DNA of 42,353 bases from Promethearchaeota archaeon (GTDB taxonomy: Archaea > Asgardarchaeota > Lokiarchaeia > Sigyniarchaeales > SOKP01). Below the pieces are notes generated by a model. It was not told the DNA's origin, did not search any database, and was given only the letters and a program-made list of their open reading frames with translations. Position numbers and translations under genes: made by a program. The DNA lies in assembly GCA_016839915.1 (NCBI GenBank), contig JAEOTH010000080.1, positions 1 to 42,353 of the forward strand, in the 5' to 3' direction. Numbering within the stretch: position 1 is the stretch's first letter; every line of letters starts with the position of its first letter. This document shows, one piece after another, positions 14,892 through 23,639 of the stretch.

Positions 14892-16724
14892 ATGTCTAAA
14901 GTAATCTTAGAAAGATTAAAGCAAGCAGAGCAACTTAAAAATAGTGGAGAGTATGAAGAAGCGCTTAATATCATTACTACTCTAGAAAAAAAAGGAAGTA
15001 TTTCTAAAGAAGATTTAACTTCATTGCTCCTTCTTAAAAGTTCTCTGCTATTAGAGCTTAGACATTTAAAAGAAGCTCAAGACCTTGCGGAAAAAGTTTT
15101 ACAGCAAAGTGAAAAATTAAATTTGCATGATAAATCTGTCGATGCATTAATTATTAAAGCTTGGGTTTATCGCCGTCTTGGTAAATTAAAAGACGCCCTT
15201 GATGTAATAGATAAAGCAGATGCCATAATAAATACTCAATTCACAGAACCAGTAAAATTTATTCAAAAAAAACAAGCCTCTTTATATCTAATTAAAGGTA
15301 GTATTTTTTTTGCACGAGGAGACTTAAATCGTATAAAAGAATGCTTGGAACAAGGTTTGAAGCTCTCTAAAATAGTAGATGATAAAAAATTAGTAATGCA
15401 TTTTACTATTAACTCTGGTAACTATTACGGAATAAAGGGTAATCTAGAGCTCTCATCAAATTATCATAACAAAGGGTTAGCATTAGCTAAGGAAATCAAT
15501 GATAAACAAAATGTTATTATTGCTCTTAACAACCTAGGCTGGGTATATCGAGAACAAGGCAAGTTAGATGACGCATTTAATAATATTAATCAAAGCTATG
15601 AACTTTGCTGTGAGATAAAAAGCCCTACATTACCTATAGTTCTTGATTCCCTTTTTCATTTAGCGCTTGATAAAGGGGATCTAAAAGCGGCGCAAAAATA
15701 TTTGCGAGAAATGAAAGAACTTAAAGAACAAGAAGAGTATGAAATTGTTAAATTGAATTATTTGATAAATAAAGCCTTGTTGTTAAAAGCAAATCCTCGC
15801 GCCCGAAATCTTTCTGAAGCTGAAAAGATATTAAAGCAAGCAGTAGAGGAAGATATCGTTTTATATGAGGCTCATATAGATGCTCTCCTTAATTTATGTG
15901 ATTTAATTTTATTAGATCTCCGGAATACCAATGACCTTGAAATTGTAAGCGAATTAAATCCGTATATATCTCGTTTATTGGATATAGCTGAGGAAAATAA
16001 CTCCTACCCACTTATTGTGGAAATAAAGCTCTTACAAGCAAGATTAGCATTATTAACTTTCGATATAACAAATGCTCGAAAATTATTGTCAAAAGCTCAA
16101 CAAATTGCTGAAAAATACGGATTAAATCGATTAACAATTAAGATTTCAATTGAACATGATGATTTACTTAAACAAATAGATCTGTGGGAGGGTTTAAAAA
16201 ACTCAGATTCACCATTAACTGAAAGGTTAAGGTTAACTGGGTTAGAAGAAGAAATGAAACGATTAATACAAAAGCGAACTGTTGATGTTCCAATCTTAAT
16301 AGAGGAAGATCCCTTATTACTGCTAGTTATGACTGAAGGTGGAATTCCTGCATTTTCACATGCATTTTCTAAAGATTGGAAATTTTCAGATGATCTTTTG
16401 AGTGGATTTTTAACATCATTTGATTCGATTAGCAAAGCAGTGTTTTCAGAAGGTTTAGATAGAGCTAAATTTGGAGATCACACAATTCTTATTTATCCTC
16501 TAAGGAATTTCCTAGTGTGCTATTTATTTAAAGGTCAATCATATTATGCTAAAAAAAAGCTAGGTTATTTTACTGATAATCTTAAAGGAACTTCTTCAGT
16601 AGAACAGATATTTAAAAATTTTTTAAAAGATTTTCATACAATTCAGCTTAATGAAAATCCAAATCTTGAAGAACTTATAAAAAAGAGCTTTCTTATTACA
16701 GATCAATGGTTATTAAAAGAATAG
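14892..16724 (+). CDS. TPR protein with longin/roadblock-like C-terminal domain
   Basis: A 610-residue protein. Residues 1 to about 430 are tetratricopeptide repeats, some with clear consensus (ALNNLGWVYREQGKLDDAFNNI near 220, KAWVYRRLGKLKDALDVI near 95). From about 465 a globular alpha/beta domain begins: PILIEEDPLLLLVMTEGGIP, then SGFLTSFDSISKAVFSEGLD, then DHTILIYPLRNFLVCYLFKG, which carries the conserved pieces SGFL and LVCYLF. The strand-glycine-strand-helix order and the GG(I)P turn recall longin and roadblock domains that bind small GTPases. That assignment is my inference from pattern, not from an alignment. Placement directly after a Rab-like GTPase supports a role as its regulator (GEF, GAP) or effector. 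No membrane segment or signal peptide is visible. Confidence 0.75.
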   Translation: MSKVILERLKQAEQLKNSGEYEEALNIITTLEKKGSISKEDLTSLLLLKSSLLLELRHLKEAQDLAEKVLQQSEKLNLHDKSVDALIIKAWVYRRLGKLKDALDVIDKADAIINTQFTEPVKFIQKKQASLYLIKGSIFFARGDLNRIKECLEQGLKLSKIVDDKKLVMHFTINSGNYYGIKGNLELSSNYHNKGLALAKEINDKQNVIIALNNLGWVYREQGKLDDAFNNINQSYELCCEIKSPTLPIVLDSLFHLALDKGDLKAAQKYLREMKELKEQEEYEIVKLNYLINKALLLKANPRARNLSEAEKILKQAVEEDIVLYEAHIDALLNLCDLILLDLRNTNDLEIVSELNPYISRLLDIAEENNSYPLIVEIKLLQARLALLTFDITNARKLLSKAQQIAEKYGLNRLTIKISIEHDDLLKQIDLWEGLKNSDSPLTERLRLTGLEEEMKRLIQKRTVDVPILIEEDPLLLLVMTEGGIPAFSHAFSKDWKFSDDLLSGFLTSFDSISKAVFSEGLDRAKFGDHTILIYPLRNFLVCYLFKGQSYYAKKKLGYFTDNLKGTSSVEQIFKNFLKDFHTIQLNENPNLEELIKKSFLITDQWLLKE

Positions 16725-16813
16725 ATTATTAATGCATAGTAAAGCTTCGGATTAATCATACAATTATATTTTAATGGCTTACATTCAGTTAATATTTAAA
16801 GATTGTTATCTTA

Positions 16814-17167
16814 ATGAACGCTAAAGAGAAATTGGTATGGAAAAAATGTAAAAAATGTGGATTCTTACAATATACCTCCCATTTGAGATGCTTAAATTGT
16901 AAGAATAATAAATTTGAATTAGTTGAAGCATCGGGAGAGTGTAGTTTAACTACTTTTACAATTATAAATGCTCCTCCAGCAGAATTTCAGCATAAAAAGT
17001 CGTATGCACTTGGAGTTGTAAAATTTGAGAATGATATAAAAAGATTAGGGCAAATTACCACTCAAGAAAATCTATATAATGGGATGAAATTAAGACCTAT
17101 TTATAAAATGATCTGTAAAAATTTAGATGGAAAAGAAATTTATGATTATATTTTTGAACCAATTTAA
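16814..17167 (+). CDS. DUF35-type Zn-ribbon/OB-fold acyl-CoA-associated protein
   Basis: A 117-residue protein with a rubredoxin-like zinc ribbon (C12, C15, C26, C29) followed by an OB-fold-like beta region (GECSLTTFTIINAPPAEF, YALGVVKF). This is the layout of DUF35 proteins such as ChsH2, which act with thiolases, hydratases or HMG-CoA synthase and bind acyl-CoA substrates. In archaea these genes normally pair with a thiolase. Here none is present and the gene lies 28 bp before a methylmalonyl-CoA mutase subunit. It may serve the mutase operon or an unlinked thiolase. It is clearly cotranscribed with the mutase, whose start has a GAGG ribosome-binding site in the gap. Function beyond CoA-ester metabolism is not assigned. 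Confidence 0.85.
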   Translation: MNAKEKLVWKKCKKCGFLQYTSHLRCLNCKNNKFELVEASGECSLTTFTIINAPPAEFQHKKSYALGVVKFENDIKRLGQITTQENLYNGMKLRPIYKMICKNLDGKEIYDYIFEPI

Positions 17168-17195
17168 TAAGATAAGAAGAGGTTAACTATTTAAA

Positions 17196-18872
17196 ATGTT
17201 CTCAAAGAAAGAACTTGACAAAATTGAAATAAAGCAGAAAGAATGGGAAGAAACCTCCCTCTCTAAATTTGTTGAAAAGGGGGAAAGGAAAGAGAAATTT
17301 GAAACTCCATCAGGGATTCCCTTAAAACATGTTTATGGACCACAGGATATTAAAAATGTTAATTATTTAGAGGAAATAGGTTTTCCCGGAGCCCCTCCAT
17401 TCACAAGAGGTGTATATCCTAATATGTATCGCGGCAGAATCTGGACTATGCGCCAGTATGGAGGTTTTGCTGATGCTGCTAAAACAAATGAAAGATTTAA
17501 ATATCTTATTTCACAAGGCCAGAAAGGGCTTTCAATTGCGTTTGATTTGCCAACTCAGATGGGATATAATTCTGATAATAAAATTTGTTTAGGTGAAGTT
17601 GGAAGAATTGGAGTTACTGTCAACTCATTAAAAGATTTTGAAAAAGTGTTTGAAGGAATTTCTTTAGACAAAGTCTCAACAAGTATGACAATAAACGCAC
17701 CAACAGCCATACTTTTAGCCATGTATATTGCAGTGGCAGAGAAACAAGGACTAAGACCTGATCAATTAGCGGGTACCGTTCAAAATGATATTTTAAAAGA
17801 ATATGTTGCGAGGGGTACATATATATTTCCTCCAAAACCATCCTTAAGGTTAACAGCAGATGTAATTGAATATTGTTCTAAAAATCTGCCAAGGTTTAAC
17901 ACTATAAGTATTAGTGGATACCATATGCGTGAAGCAGGTTGTAATGCAATACAAGAGATCGCATTTACAATAGCTGATGGAATTGCTTATGTAGAAGAAG
18001 TTATAAAAAGGGGGATTAAAGTTGATGAGTTTGCTCCACGATTATCTTTTTTTTTCACGACTCATAATAATTTCTTTGAGGAAATTTGTAAATTAAGAGC
18101 AGCCAGAAGATTATGGTTCAAAATTATGAAGAATCGTTTTAATGCTAAGGATGTTAATTCATTAAGACTAAGATTCCACAACCAGACTGCGGGGGTCACA
18201 TTGACAGCGCAACAACCTCAAGTTAATTTAATTAGGGTAACTAGCCAAGCAATAGCTGCGATTCTAGGTGGTACACAATCACTTCATACATGCGGTTTTG
18301 ATGAAGCATTAGCAATTCCAACTGAAGATTCTGTGAGATTATCTCTAAGAACTCAACAAGTTCTTGCTCATGAAACAGGTGTTACTGATATTGTTGACCC
18401 CTTAGGGGGGTCGTATTATATTGAATATTTAACAACTAAATTAGAAGAAAAGGCAATGGAATATATTACAAAGATTGATAAAATGGGGGGTATGTCAATT
18501 GCTATTGAAAATTCATATATTCAACAAGAAATTCAAAATAATGCATATTTAGAACAAAAAAATATTGAAGAAGGAAAGCAAAACGTTATTGGGATTAATA
18601 CCTTCTGTACCGACGAAGAATGCAAAATTGACACTTTTAAACACGATAAGGAATTTGAAAAAAGTATTATTAAGTCTCTAAAAGAATTGAAAGAAGAGCG
18701 AAATGAACAATTAGTTCAAGAAAAATTAAAAGTATTAAAAAAGGTGGCACTATCATCTGAAAATATTATGCCAATTATGATTGACATTGTTAAAACTTAT
18801 GCTACAATACAGGAAATTTGTGATGTTCTTAGAGAGGTATTCGGAGAATACGTAAGTCCTCAAATATTTTAA
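17196..18872 (+). CDS. mcmA: methylmalonyl-CoA mutase, catalytic (large) subunit
   Basis: Catalyses the B12-dependent exchange of (R)-methylmalonyl-CoA and succinyl-CoA in propionate, odd-chain and branched amino acid metabolism. The 558-residue product is the TIM-barrel part only. The cobalamin-binding domain with its DxHxxG motif is absent and must come from a separate small subunit, which is usual in archaea but not found in this window. Substrate residues match true methylmalonyl-CoA mutase: Y88 in RQYGGF, R218 in PSLR and H243 in SGYHMREAG. Isobutyryl-CoA mutase has Phe and Gln at the first two positions. The motifs GTVQNDILKE and GGTQSLHTCGFDEA are normal. The ATG follows AAGAGG with good spacing. 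It sits in an operon between a DUF35 protein and a thioesterase. Confidence 0.94.
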   Translation: MFSKKELDKIEIKQKEWEETSLSKFVEKGERKEKFETPSGIPLKHVYGPQDIKNVNYLEEIGFPGAPPFTRGVYPNMYRGRIWTMRQYGGFADAAKTNERFKYLISQGQKGLSIAFDLPTQMGYNSDNKICLGEVGRIGVTVNSLKDFEKVFEGISLDKVSTSMTINAPTAILLAMYIAVAEKQGLRPDQLAGTVQNDILKEYVARGTYIFPPKPSLRLTADVIEYCSKNLPRFNTISISGYHMREAGCNAIQEIAFTIADGIAYVEEVIKRGIKVDEFAPRLSFFFTTHNNFFEEICKLRAARRLWFKIMKNRFNAKDVNSLRLRFHNQTAGVTLTAQQPQVNLIRVTSQAIAAILGGTQSLHTCGFDEALAIPTEDSVRLSLRTQQVLAHETGVTDIVDPLGGSYYIEYLTTKLEEKAMEYITKIDKMGGMSIAIENSYIQQEIQNNAYLEQKNIEEGKQNVIGINTFCTDEECKIDTFKHDKEFEKSIIKSLKELKEERNEQLVQEKLKVLKKVALSSENIMPIMIDIVKTYATIQEICDVLREVFGEYVSPQIF

Positions 18873-18901
18873 ATTTGATAACTAAAAGGTGTTAGAGAGA
18901 A

Positions 18902-19396
18902 ATGTCAAATTTTGATAAAGAAATAAAAAATCGCTCAGAAAAAATGATTAGTTTATTTAAGACTTTTATAAATCAAGAATTAAAAAAATTACCTGTTCCT
19001 CCCTTTACAAAATGGGCAAATGGCAAGATTATTAAAGCAGAATATGGTCTAATGGAATTAGAATTTGATGTAAGACCTGAAATGGGAAATCCTACAAATT
19101 TACTACATGGAGGGATTCAATGTGCTTTAATGGATGATGTTATAGGAATTGCTACTGTCACATTGGGACTTAAAGGATTCCCAATTACTATAGATTTTCA
19201 TATAGATTATTTGGGAAAAGTGAAGGTTGGTGAAAAAATAAGGGTTACTAGTGAAATCATCCGTGAGGGAAAAAATATTATTCACGCAAATGCTGAAATT
19301 CGTGACTTGAAGAATAATTTGATTTCAACAGGGAATTCTAATATGTTAAAAACTCAATTTATTCCGGATTATGTAAAAGCAACAGACAAAATTTAG
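18902..19396 (+). CDS. hotdog-fold thioesterase (PaaI/acyl-CoA thioesterase family)
   Basis: A 164-residue hotdog protein predicted to hydrolyse an acyl-CoA. The family signature NLLHGGIQCALMDDVIGIA is at about 66-84, with H69-G70-G71 and an acidic residue (D78 or D79) at the catalytic helix. The strands IDFHIDYLGKVKVGEKIRVTSEI and NIIHANAEIRD follow as expected. An N-terminal extension of about 35 residues precedes the fold. The start is preceded by a purine-rich sequence with GGTG. It is the last gene of the mutase operon, 29 bp after the mutase stop, and its end nearly touches the convergent acyl-CoA synthetase gene. A clearing role for dead-end CoA esters in that operon is plausible. The substrate is unknown. 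Confidence 0.85.
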   Translation: MSNFDKEIKNRSEKMISLFKTFINQELKKLPVPPFTKWANGKIIKAEYGLMELEFDVRPEMGNPTNLLHGGIQCALMDDVIGIATVTLGLKGFPITIDFHIDYLGKVKVGEKIRVTSEIIREGKNIIHANAEIRDLKNNLISTGNSNMLKTQFIPDYVKATDKI

Positions 19397-19398
19397 AA

Positions 19399-20829
19399 TT
19401 AATAGATATATCTTTTCTTATAATTTGAAATCTTAGGTAGTAACGGAATAACTTCAAGAGGGTCTCCAAAAACAGGAACTCTCCTTTCTATTAACTTCTT
19501 AGATATCCTTTCTCTTTCCTCAGGACGATTCGAACGTTGAATTATTGGAATTAATGGTTTATTATGTTTATGACCTAGACATAAACTCTCTATTATATTT
19601 GATTCGAAAGACTGACGATCCATTGATTTGAAAACAGGTTTTAGATAAAAACTTGGCATATCTAATATTAACCCATCTATTTTTTTGTCAGTTAGAGCAA
19701 TGTCAATTATCTCGTATACGGTATTTTCAAAGAAAAATTGAGCTGCCAAATCTAAAGGATTATTTGAGCTTGTTCCAGGTAAATATAGTTTTGAGCTTAA
19801 CAGGTTTTGAATTTCTGGAGTAAAAGACGGGACTTTGATATTTTCTTTTTCAAGCAGATCTACTAATATAACACCATAACCTCCGCTGATACTAAAGACC
19901 GCTAAGTTTTTTAACTCAAAAATCCTATAAAAATCAATTAAACGAGCGGTATTTAACAATTGTTCCAGAGATTCAACTTCAATTATATTAAATTGTTTAA
20001 AAAGAGCTTTCCAAAGTCGATCATCTCCCGATATTGAAGCAGTGTGGGTTTTAACTGCCTTAGACCCAGTTTTAGATTGACCACCTTTTAAAGCTATAAT
20101 TGGTTTTTTATTTTGTTTCAATACTTCTTTTAAATCATTAATTCTTCCTTCTTTAATTCCTTCTATATAGCAGAGGATAATATCTGTTTCTGGATCATTG
20201 CTTAAAAAGTAAAGTAAATCAACAAAATCTAAATCAGCACCATTTCCAAACGAAAAAACTTTAGAAAAATTAATTCCTAAGGCGCTAGCACCGTATATGG
20301 CAATGTTACATACTCCCCCTGATTGGGCAATAAATCCTATATTTCCAGGAGTTGTTGGAAATTCTGGACGCCAAGCAATACCTAATTTAGGATAAAATAA
20401 ACCCATTCCGTTTGGTCCTAAGATTCTTACCTTGTTTTGTGCTCGTCTCAATAACTCTTTTTCTAATATAGTGCCCTCTTCTGTACCGGAATCAGAAAAC
20501 TCAGATGTAAAAACTGTGACTAACTTAACTTTTTTTTCTACACATTCATCTATAATATTTAGAATTTTGAAAGCAGGAACAGCTATAAAAGCATAATCAA
20601 CTTCTCCAGGAATTTCTGAAACTGAGTGAAAAATGTTTTTTTTCTCAAAATTAGGGATTTCTTCTACTGTGGGGTGTACAGCATAAATTGGACCTTTAAA
20701 ATAAGTAGCATGATTTTTTAAGAAGAAATAATCTCTCTTTTTTGACGGACCAATAATTGCTATAGTTTTTATATTATTGATGAAAGAAAGGTTTTTAATG
20801 TATAGCTTATGTGAATCAATATTAGACAT
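19399..20829 (-). CDS. NDP-forming acyl-CoA synthetase, alpha-type subunit
   Basis: Resembles the alpha part of ADP-forming acetate/acyl-CoA ligases, which convert acyl-CoA, ADP and phosphate to acid, CoA and ATP. The 476-residue product has a CoA-binding Rossmann domain (IAIIGPSKKRDYF, AFIAVPAFK), ligase CoA-type domains (ILGPNGMGLFYP, NIGFIAQSGGVCN, FSFGNGADLDFVDLL) and the phosphorylated His as H262 in AVKTHTASISG. The ATP-grasp beta domain is missing, and no separate beta gene is adjacent, so the partner must be encoded elsewhere. The opening motif IAIIGPSKKRDYF differs from the usual VAVIGAS followed by a small loop. It converges on the mutase/thioesterase operon with only two bases between stops, which may make the two transcription units interfere. 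Confidence 0.85.
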   Translation of the reverse strand: MSNIDSHKLYIKNLSFINNIKTIAIIGPSKKRDYFFLKNHATYFKGPIYAVHPTVEEIPNFEKKNIFHSVSEIPGEVDYAFIAVPAFKILNIIDECVEKKVKLVTVFTSEFSDSGTEEGTILEKELLRRAQNKVRILGPNGMGLFYPKLGIAWRPEFPTTPGNIGFIAQSGGVCNIAIYGASALGINFSKVFSFGNGADLDFVDLLYFLSNDPETDIILCYIEGIKEGRINDLKEVLKQNKKPIIALKGGQSKTGSKAVKTHTASISGDDRLWKALFKQFNIIEVESLEQLLNTARLIDFYRIFELKNLAVFSISGGYGVILVDLLEKENIKVPSFTPEIQNLLSSKLYLPGTSSNNPLDLAAQFFFENTVYEIIDIALTDKKIDGLILDMPSFYLKPVFKSMDRQSFESNIIESLCLGHKHNKPLIPIIQRSNRPEERERISKKLIERRVPVFGDPLEVIPLLPKISNYKKRYIY

Positions 20830-21373
20830 TATTAAAGAAAAAGAAACAAAAAATAAATTTTTTCAGATTCAATTTTACTGTCAAGATATTCAGACATATT
20901 AATTATATAGTATTGTTTAACCTGATAAAATCAGAAACCGATACTTTCAGGCAAATATTGTCTTAAAAGCAACTTCTAGTCTCGTCTAGTAAATAAGACA
21001 TCCTTCTTCTTAATTATAGTCATGAATATATGATTGACATTTATGTGGATTCCTCAATTTTGCATAATAGTTTAAAATCTGGTTTTTTTACAAATAAGAA
21101 AAAAATCTGAGAGAGATAATCAACATCAGTAATTCACAATGTGTTTTCAAATTTGTCAAATGAAAAAAAAAAAATTTATAAACTAATCGGCATAATATAC
21201 AAATCACTGAAAATGTCTAGAATTTTGTAGGGTGTAAATCACTCGCGGAAATTTTATGACTTTTTGGCGATGTTCATAGTATCTTTAATTATTATATGAT
21301 TTAAGATATTTGAACTGCAAAAATGGAAATGAACAAACTAACAAATCTATAAAAAAAAAAAGATGATAAATTA
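20830..21373. other. 544-bp gene-free region upstream of the secreted protease
   Basis: No convincing open frame or RNA gene is visible. It holds the divergent promoters of the acyl-CoA synthetase (minus) and the protease (plus). A TATA-like TTTATAAAC follows an A12 run near 21165-21185, about 190 bp before the protease start, and another TATAAAAAA lies close to the start near 21350. A weak imperfect stem (GTCTTA at 20960 with TAAGAC at 20994, enclosing CTAG repeats) is present. The long leader would allow complex regulation, but nothing specific is recognised. Confidence 0.4.
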
Positions 21374-23569
21374 ATGAGAAAAAAATTAGTTGCTATACTA
21401 GTAGTCTTCAGCTTTTTAAATATTGCTAGTTTTGCATTTCTTTTTATTCCAACTACTGCCTCTACAAACGGAACATTTAACTATGCTCCAACGGATATTG
21501 GTTGGAAGTTAAGGAATATGGAAGTAGACTTTGATGCAGAATTAGAGTTTAAAGGCGGAGCAACAAGTTTTGGTTTACAAACGAGTGCTGATGAAGGAGA
21601 TATTGACACGACTCACCCCTGGATATGGTACGATACTACAGTTGGTATTTATCTAGCAGAATATAGATTAAGAGCTGTTGGAGTACACTGTGAAGTTTGG
21701 GTTATGGATAATCTTTCATGGTATTATCTAGGTGACCCACGACCCATACCAGTCGTAACAGATGAACAATGCGAATATCTTGCTGATCAATTTGATAATA
21801 CAATCTATCCAATAGATACAAGTTATTTTGGGCAAGAAGATTGGCATGATGGAAGTTTTGCGGGATTACCCTATGGTTACTATGATGATGCTGGTAAATC
21901 AGTAATTTTAATTTCAAATGTCGGAGATGATAACTGGTATGATTATACATATCCTTCTTACGTCGCAGGATTCTATTGGGGTGCTGTATTTGAACTATAC
22001 TGTGATAGAAATGTTATTTCTATCGATGCTTATGATTGGGTACATAGAATGGGGGATGCAGATGATCCATGGTTCCTTGATGATGATGACGCTCGTCCTA
22101 ATCTATATGAGAGTACTATCGCACATGAATATCAACATCTTATTCATGACGATTGGTTCAGCGGCGATGAAACCTGGATGAATGAAGCCTGTTCCTTATA
22201 TGCAGAACCATTATGTGGCTATCCTATTGATTGGGGTCAAGTAGAATGGTTCTTACATAGTCCTGATAATTCCCTTACCGTATGGGGTGATCAAGGAGGT
22301 TTTAACATTCTAGCTGATTATGGAGCTGCGTTTCTATGGTCAATGTATGTATCTGATCATTATGGCGAAGACTTTTGGCACAGATATGTTCAAGGAGACC
22401 CTATGATCCCTGATCTCAAACTCAGTCCTATCCCAAGAATCAGTCAACTTTTACCTGAAGGAGTAGATTTTGATGATGTATTTCACGATTGGAGAATTGC
22501 AAATCTCATTCATTCAGATAAACCTGGCTGTGGAAAATATAACTATAAATCATTTGATTTAGGCGGTGTATATCCTATGACAATTCATGATATGCCAGGA
22601 TATAATGTTGGTTGGACAAGCGCAGCAGAAGAATTTGGGTATACAATAACACACTCATCAACCTTCCATCCAGATGGTGTCATCTTAGATCCATTAAATG
22701 CACCTCCTGATGGTGTCACTGAAATAGGACCATATAGTACTGAATACATACGATTCCCAGACTTAAGAGGATTAGACTTTTTCTTCTTTGACGGTCAGGA
22801 CTTAGCATATTATCCTTATGAATGGTTAAGATATGACTTTGCTGCAGATCCTATTTTTGATCCTATTCTTGATGGCGCATGGTGGTCTGGACCTCAAGGA
22901 GCTCTTAAAAATATGTTATTAGCTGGTGAAGTATCTGTTCCTACAACCGCTCCAACATTGAATCTTATGACTTATTGGGATATTGAAGATAATTGGGATT
23001 TTGGATTTGTACAAGTCTCAACTGATGGAGGAGAAACATGGGTATCTCTCGCAAATGAATATACTACTATGGATTACGTAGATGGTGCCCATTATGGAAT
23101 AGTTGATAATCTTCCAGGACTAACAAGCTGGACAGCATATCTTACTGGTTATTTGTATGTACCAATTCCTATGTCCTTTGATTTAACAGCATATGCTGGA
23201 CAAGATGTCCTTATTGGTTTCAGATTTATGACTGACTGGAATACAGAATATGATGGTTGGTTTATAACTGAAGCAGATGTATCTGGAACTCCAATTATGG
23301 ATGCTTTAGCACCTGTTCCAAAAGAAGCCGATTTCATGGTCAGCATTGTTGAAGCACATATTCAGCCTAACGGTCATGTCACATGCAAACAAGTTAAAGA
23401 CATGTGGCTTAAATGTGATGAGTCAGAACTTGGAATGGCTATCGCATTAATTAAAAGCGAAGCCAAAGATGCAATCCTCGTTGTAAGTTATGTTGGTCAA
23501 TATGGAACTGTAGACTATGAATTTAAAGCAAAATCCTTCCGTTTCAAATGGAAATGTATGGGTTTTTAA
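21374..23569 (+). CDS. secreted HExxH metalloprotease, immune-inhibitor-A-like
   Basis: A 731-residue exported protease. The N-terminus is a classic signal peptide (MRKKLVAILVVFSFLN, hydrophobic to about residue 24, then TTAST). The zinc site is H251-E252-x-x-H255 in AHEYQHLIHDD, with a probable third ligand E271 in WMNEACSLYAE, the gluzincin spacing. From about 530 a beta-rich domain with VSTDGGETWVSL, YAGQDVLIGFRF and YDGWFI resembles the carbohydrate-binding-like domain of immune inhibitor A (peptidase M6) and relatives. The mature part is acidic and rich in Asp, Tyr and Trp. No C-terminal anchor or sorting signal is evident, so it may be released or held noncovalently. It probably digests external protein. 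An A-rich leader precedes ATG. Confidence 0.8.
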   Translation: MRKKLVAILVVFSFLNIASFAFLFIPTTASTNGTFNYAPTDIGWKLRNMEVDFDAELEFKGGATSFGLQTSADEGDIDTTHPWIWYDTTVGIYLAEYRLRAVGVHCEVWVMDNLSWYYLGDPRPIPVVTDEQCEYLADQFDNTIYPIDTSYFGQEDWHDGSFAGLPYGYYDDAGKSVILISNVGDDNWYDYTYPSYVAGFYWGAVFELYCDRNVISIDAYDWVHRMGDADDPWFLDDDDARPNLYESTIAHEYQHLIHDDWFSGDETWMNEACSLYAEPLCGYPIDWGQVEWFLHSPDNSLTVWGDQGGFNILADYGAAFLWSMYVSDHYGEDFWHRYVQGDPMIPDLKLSPIPRISQLLPEGVDFDDVFHDWRIANLIHSDKPGCGKYNYKSFDLGGVYPMTIHDMPGYNVGWTSAAEEFGYTITHSSTFHPDGVILDPLNAPPDGVTEIGPYSTEYIRFPDLRGLDFFFFDGQDLAYYPYEWLRYDFAADPIFDPILDGAWWSGPQGALKNMLLAGEVSVPTTAPTLNLMTYWDIEDNWDFGFVQVSTDGGETWVSLANEYTTMDYVDGAHYGIVDNLPGLTSWTAYLTGYLYVPIPMSFDLTAYAGQDVLIGFRFMTDWNTEYDGWFITEADVSGTPIMDALAPVPKEADFMVSIVEAHIQPNGHVTCKQVKDMWLKCDESELGMAIALIKSEAKDAILVVSYVGQYGTVDYEFKAKSFRFKWKCMGF

Positions 23570-23585
23570 AATTATAAACTTTTAA

Positions 23586-23597
23586 TTTTTTTTTTTT
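23586..23597 (+). terminator. T12 run after the protease gene
   Basis: Twelve consecutive T follow the protease stop by 17 bases, with more T-rich sequence after. Archaeal RNA polymerase stops at such oligo-T tracts without a hairpin. Confidence 0.55.
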
Positions 23598-23639
23598 ATT
23601 TCTTGTTTTCTTACAAAATTAGCTGAATTATTTCATTAC

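Noticed and set aside
20960-20999. Stem-loop GTCTTA...TAAGAC enclosing two CTAG sites, considered as a small RNA or tRNA-like element.
   Set aside because: Only six paired bases with large asymmetric loops, no tRNA features (no T-loop or CCA-type acceptor pattern) and no promoter-like context specific to it.
21239-21259. Similarity of CGCGGAAATTTTATGA here to CGGCAGAAATTTTATGG near 23820, considered as a repeat pair flanking the protease.
   Set aside because: The shared core is only about 11 AT-rich bases and the surroundings differ, so chance is likely.
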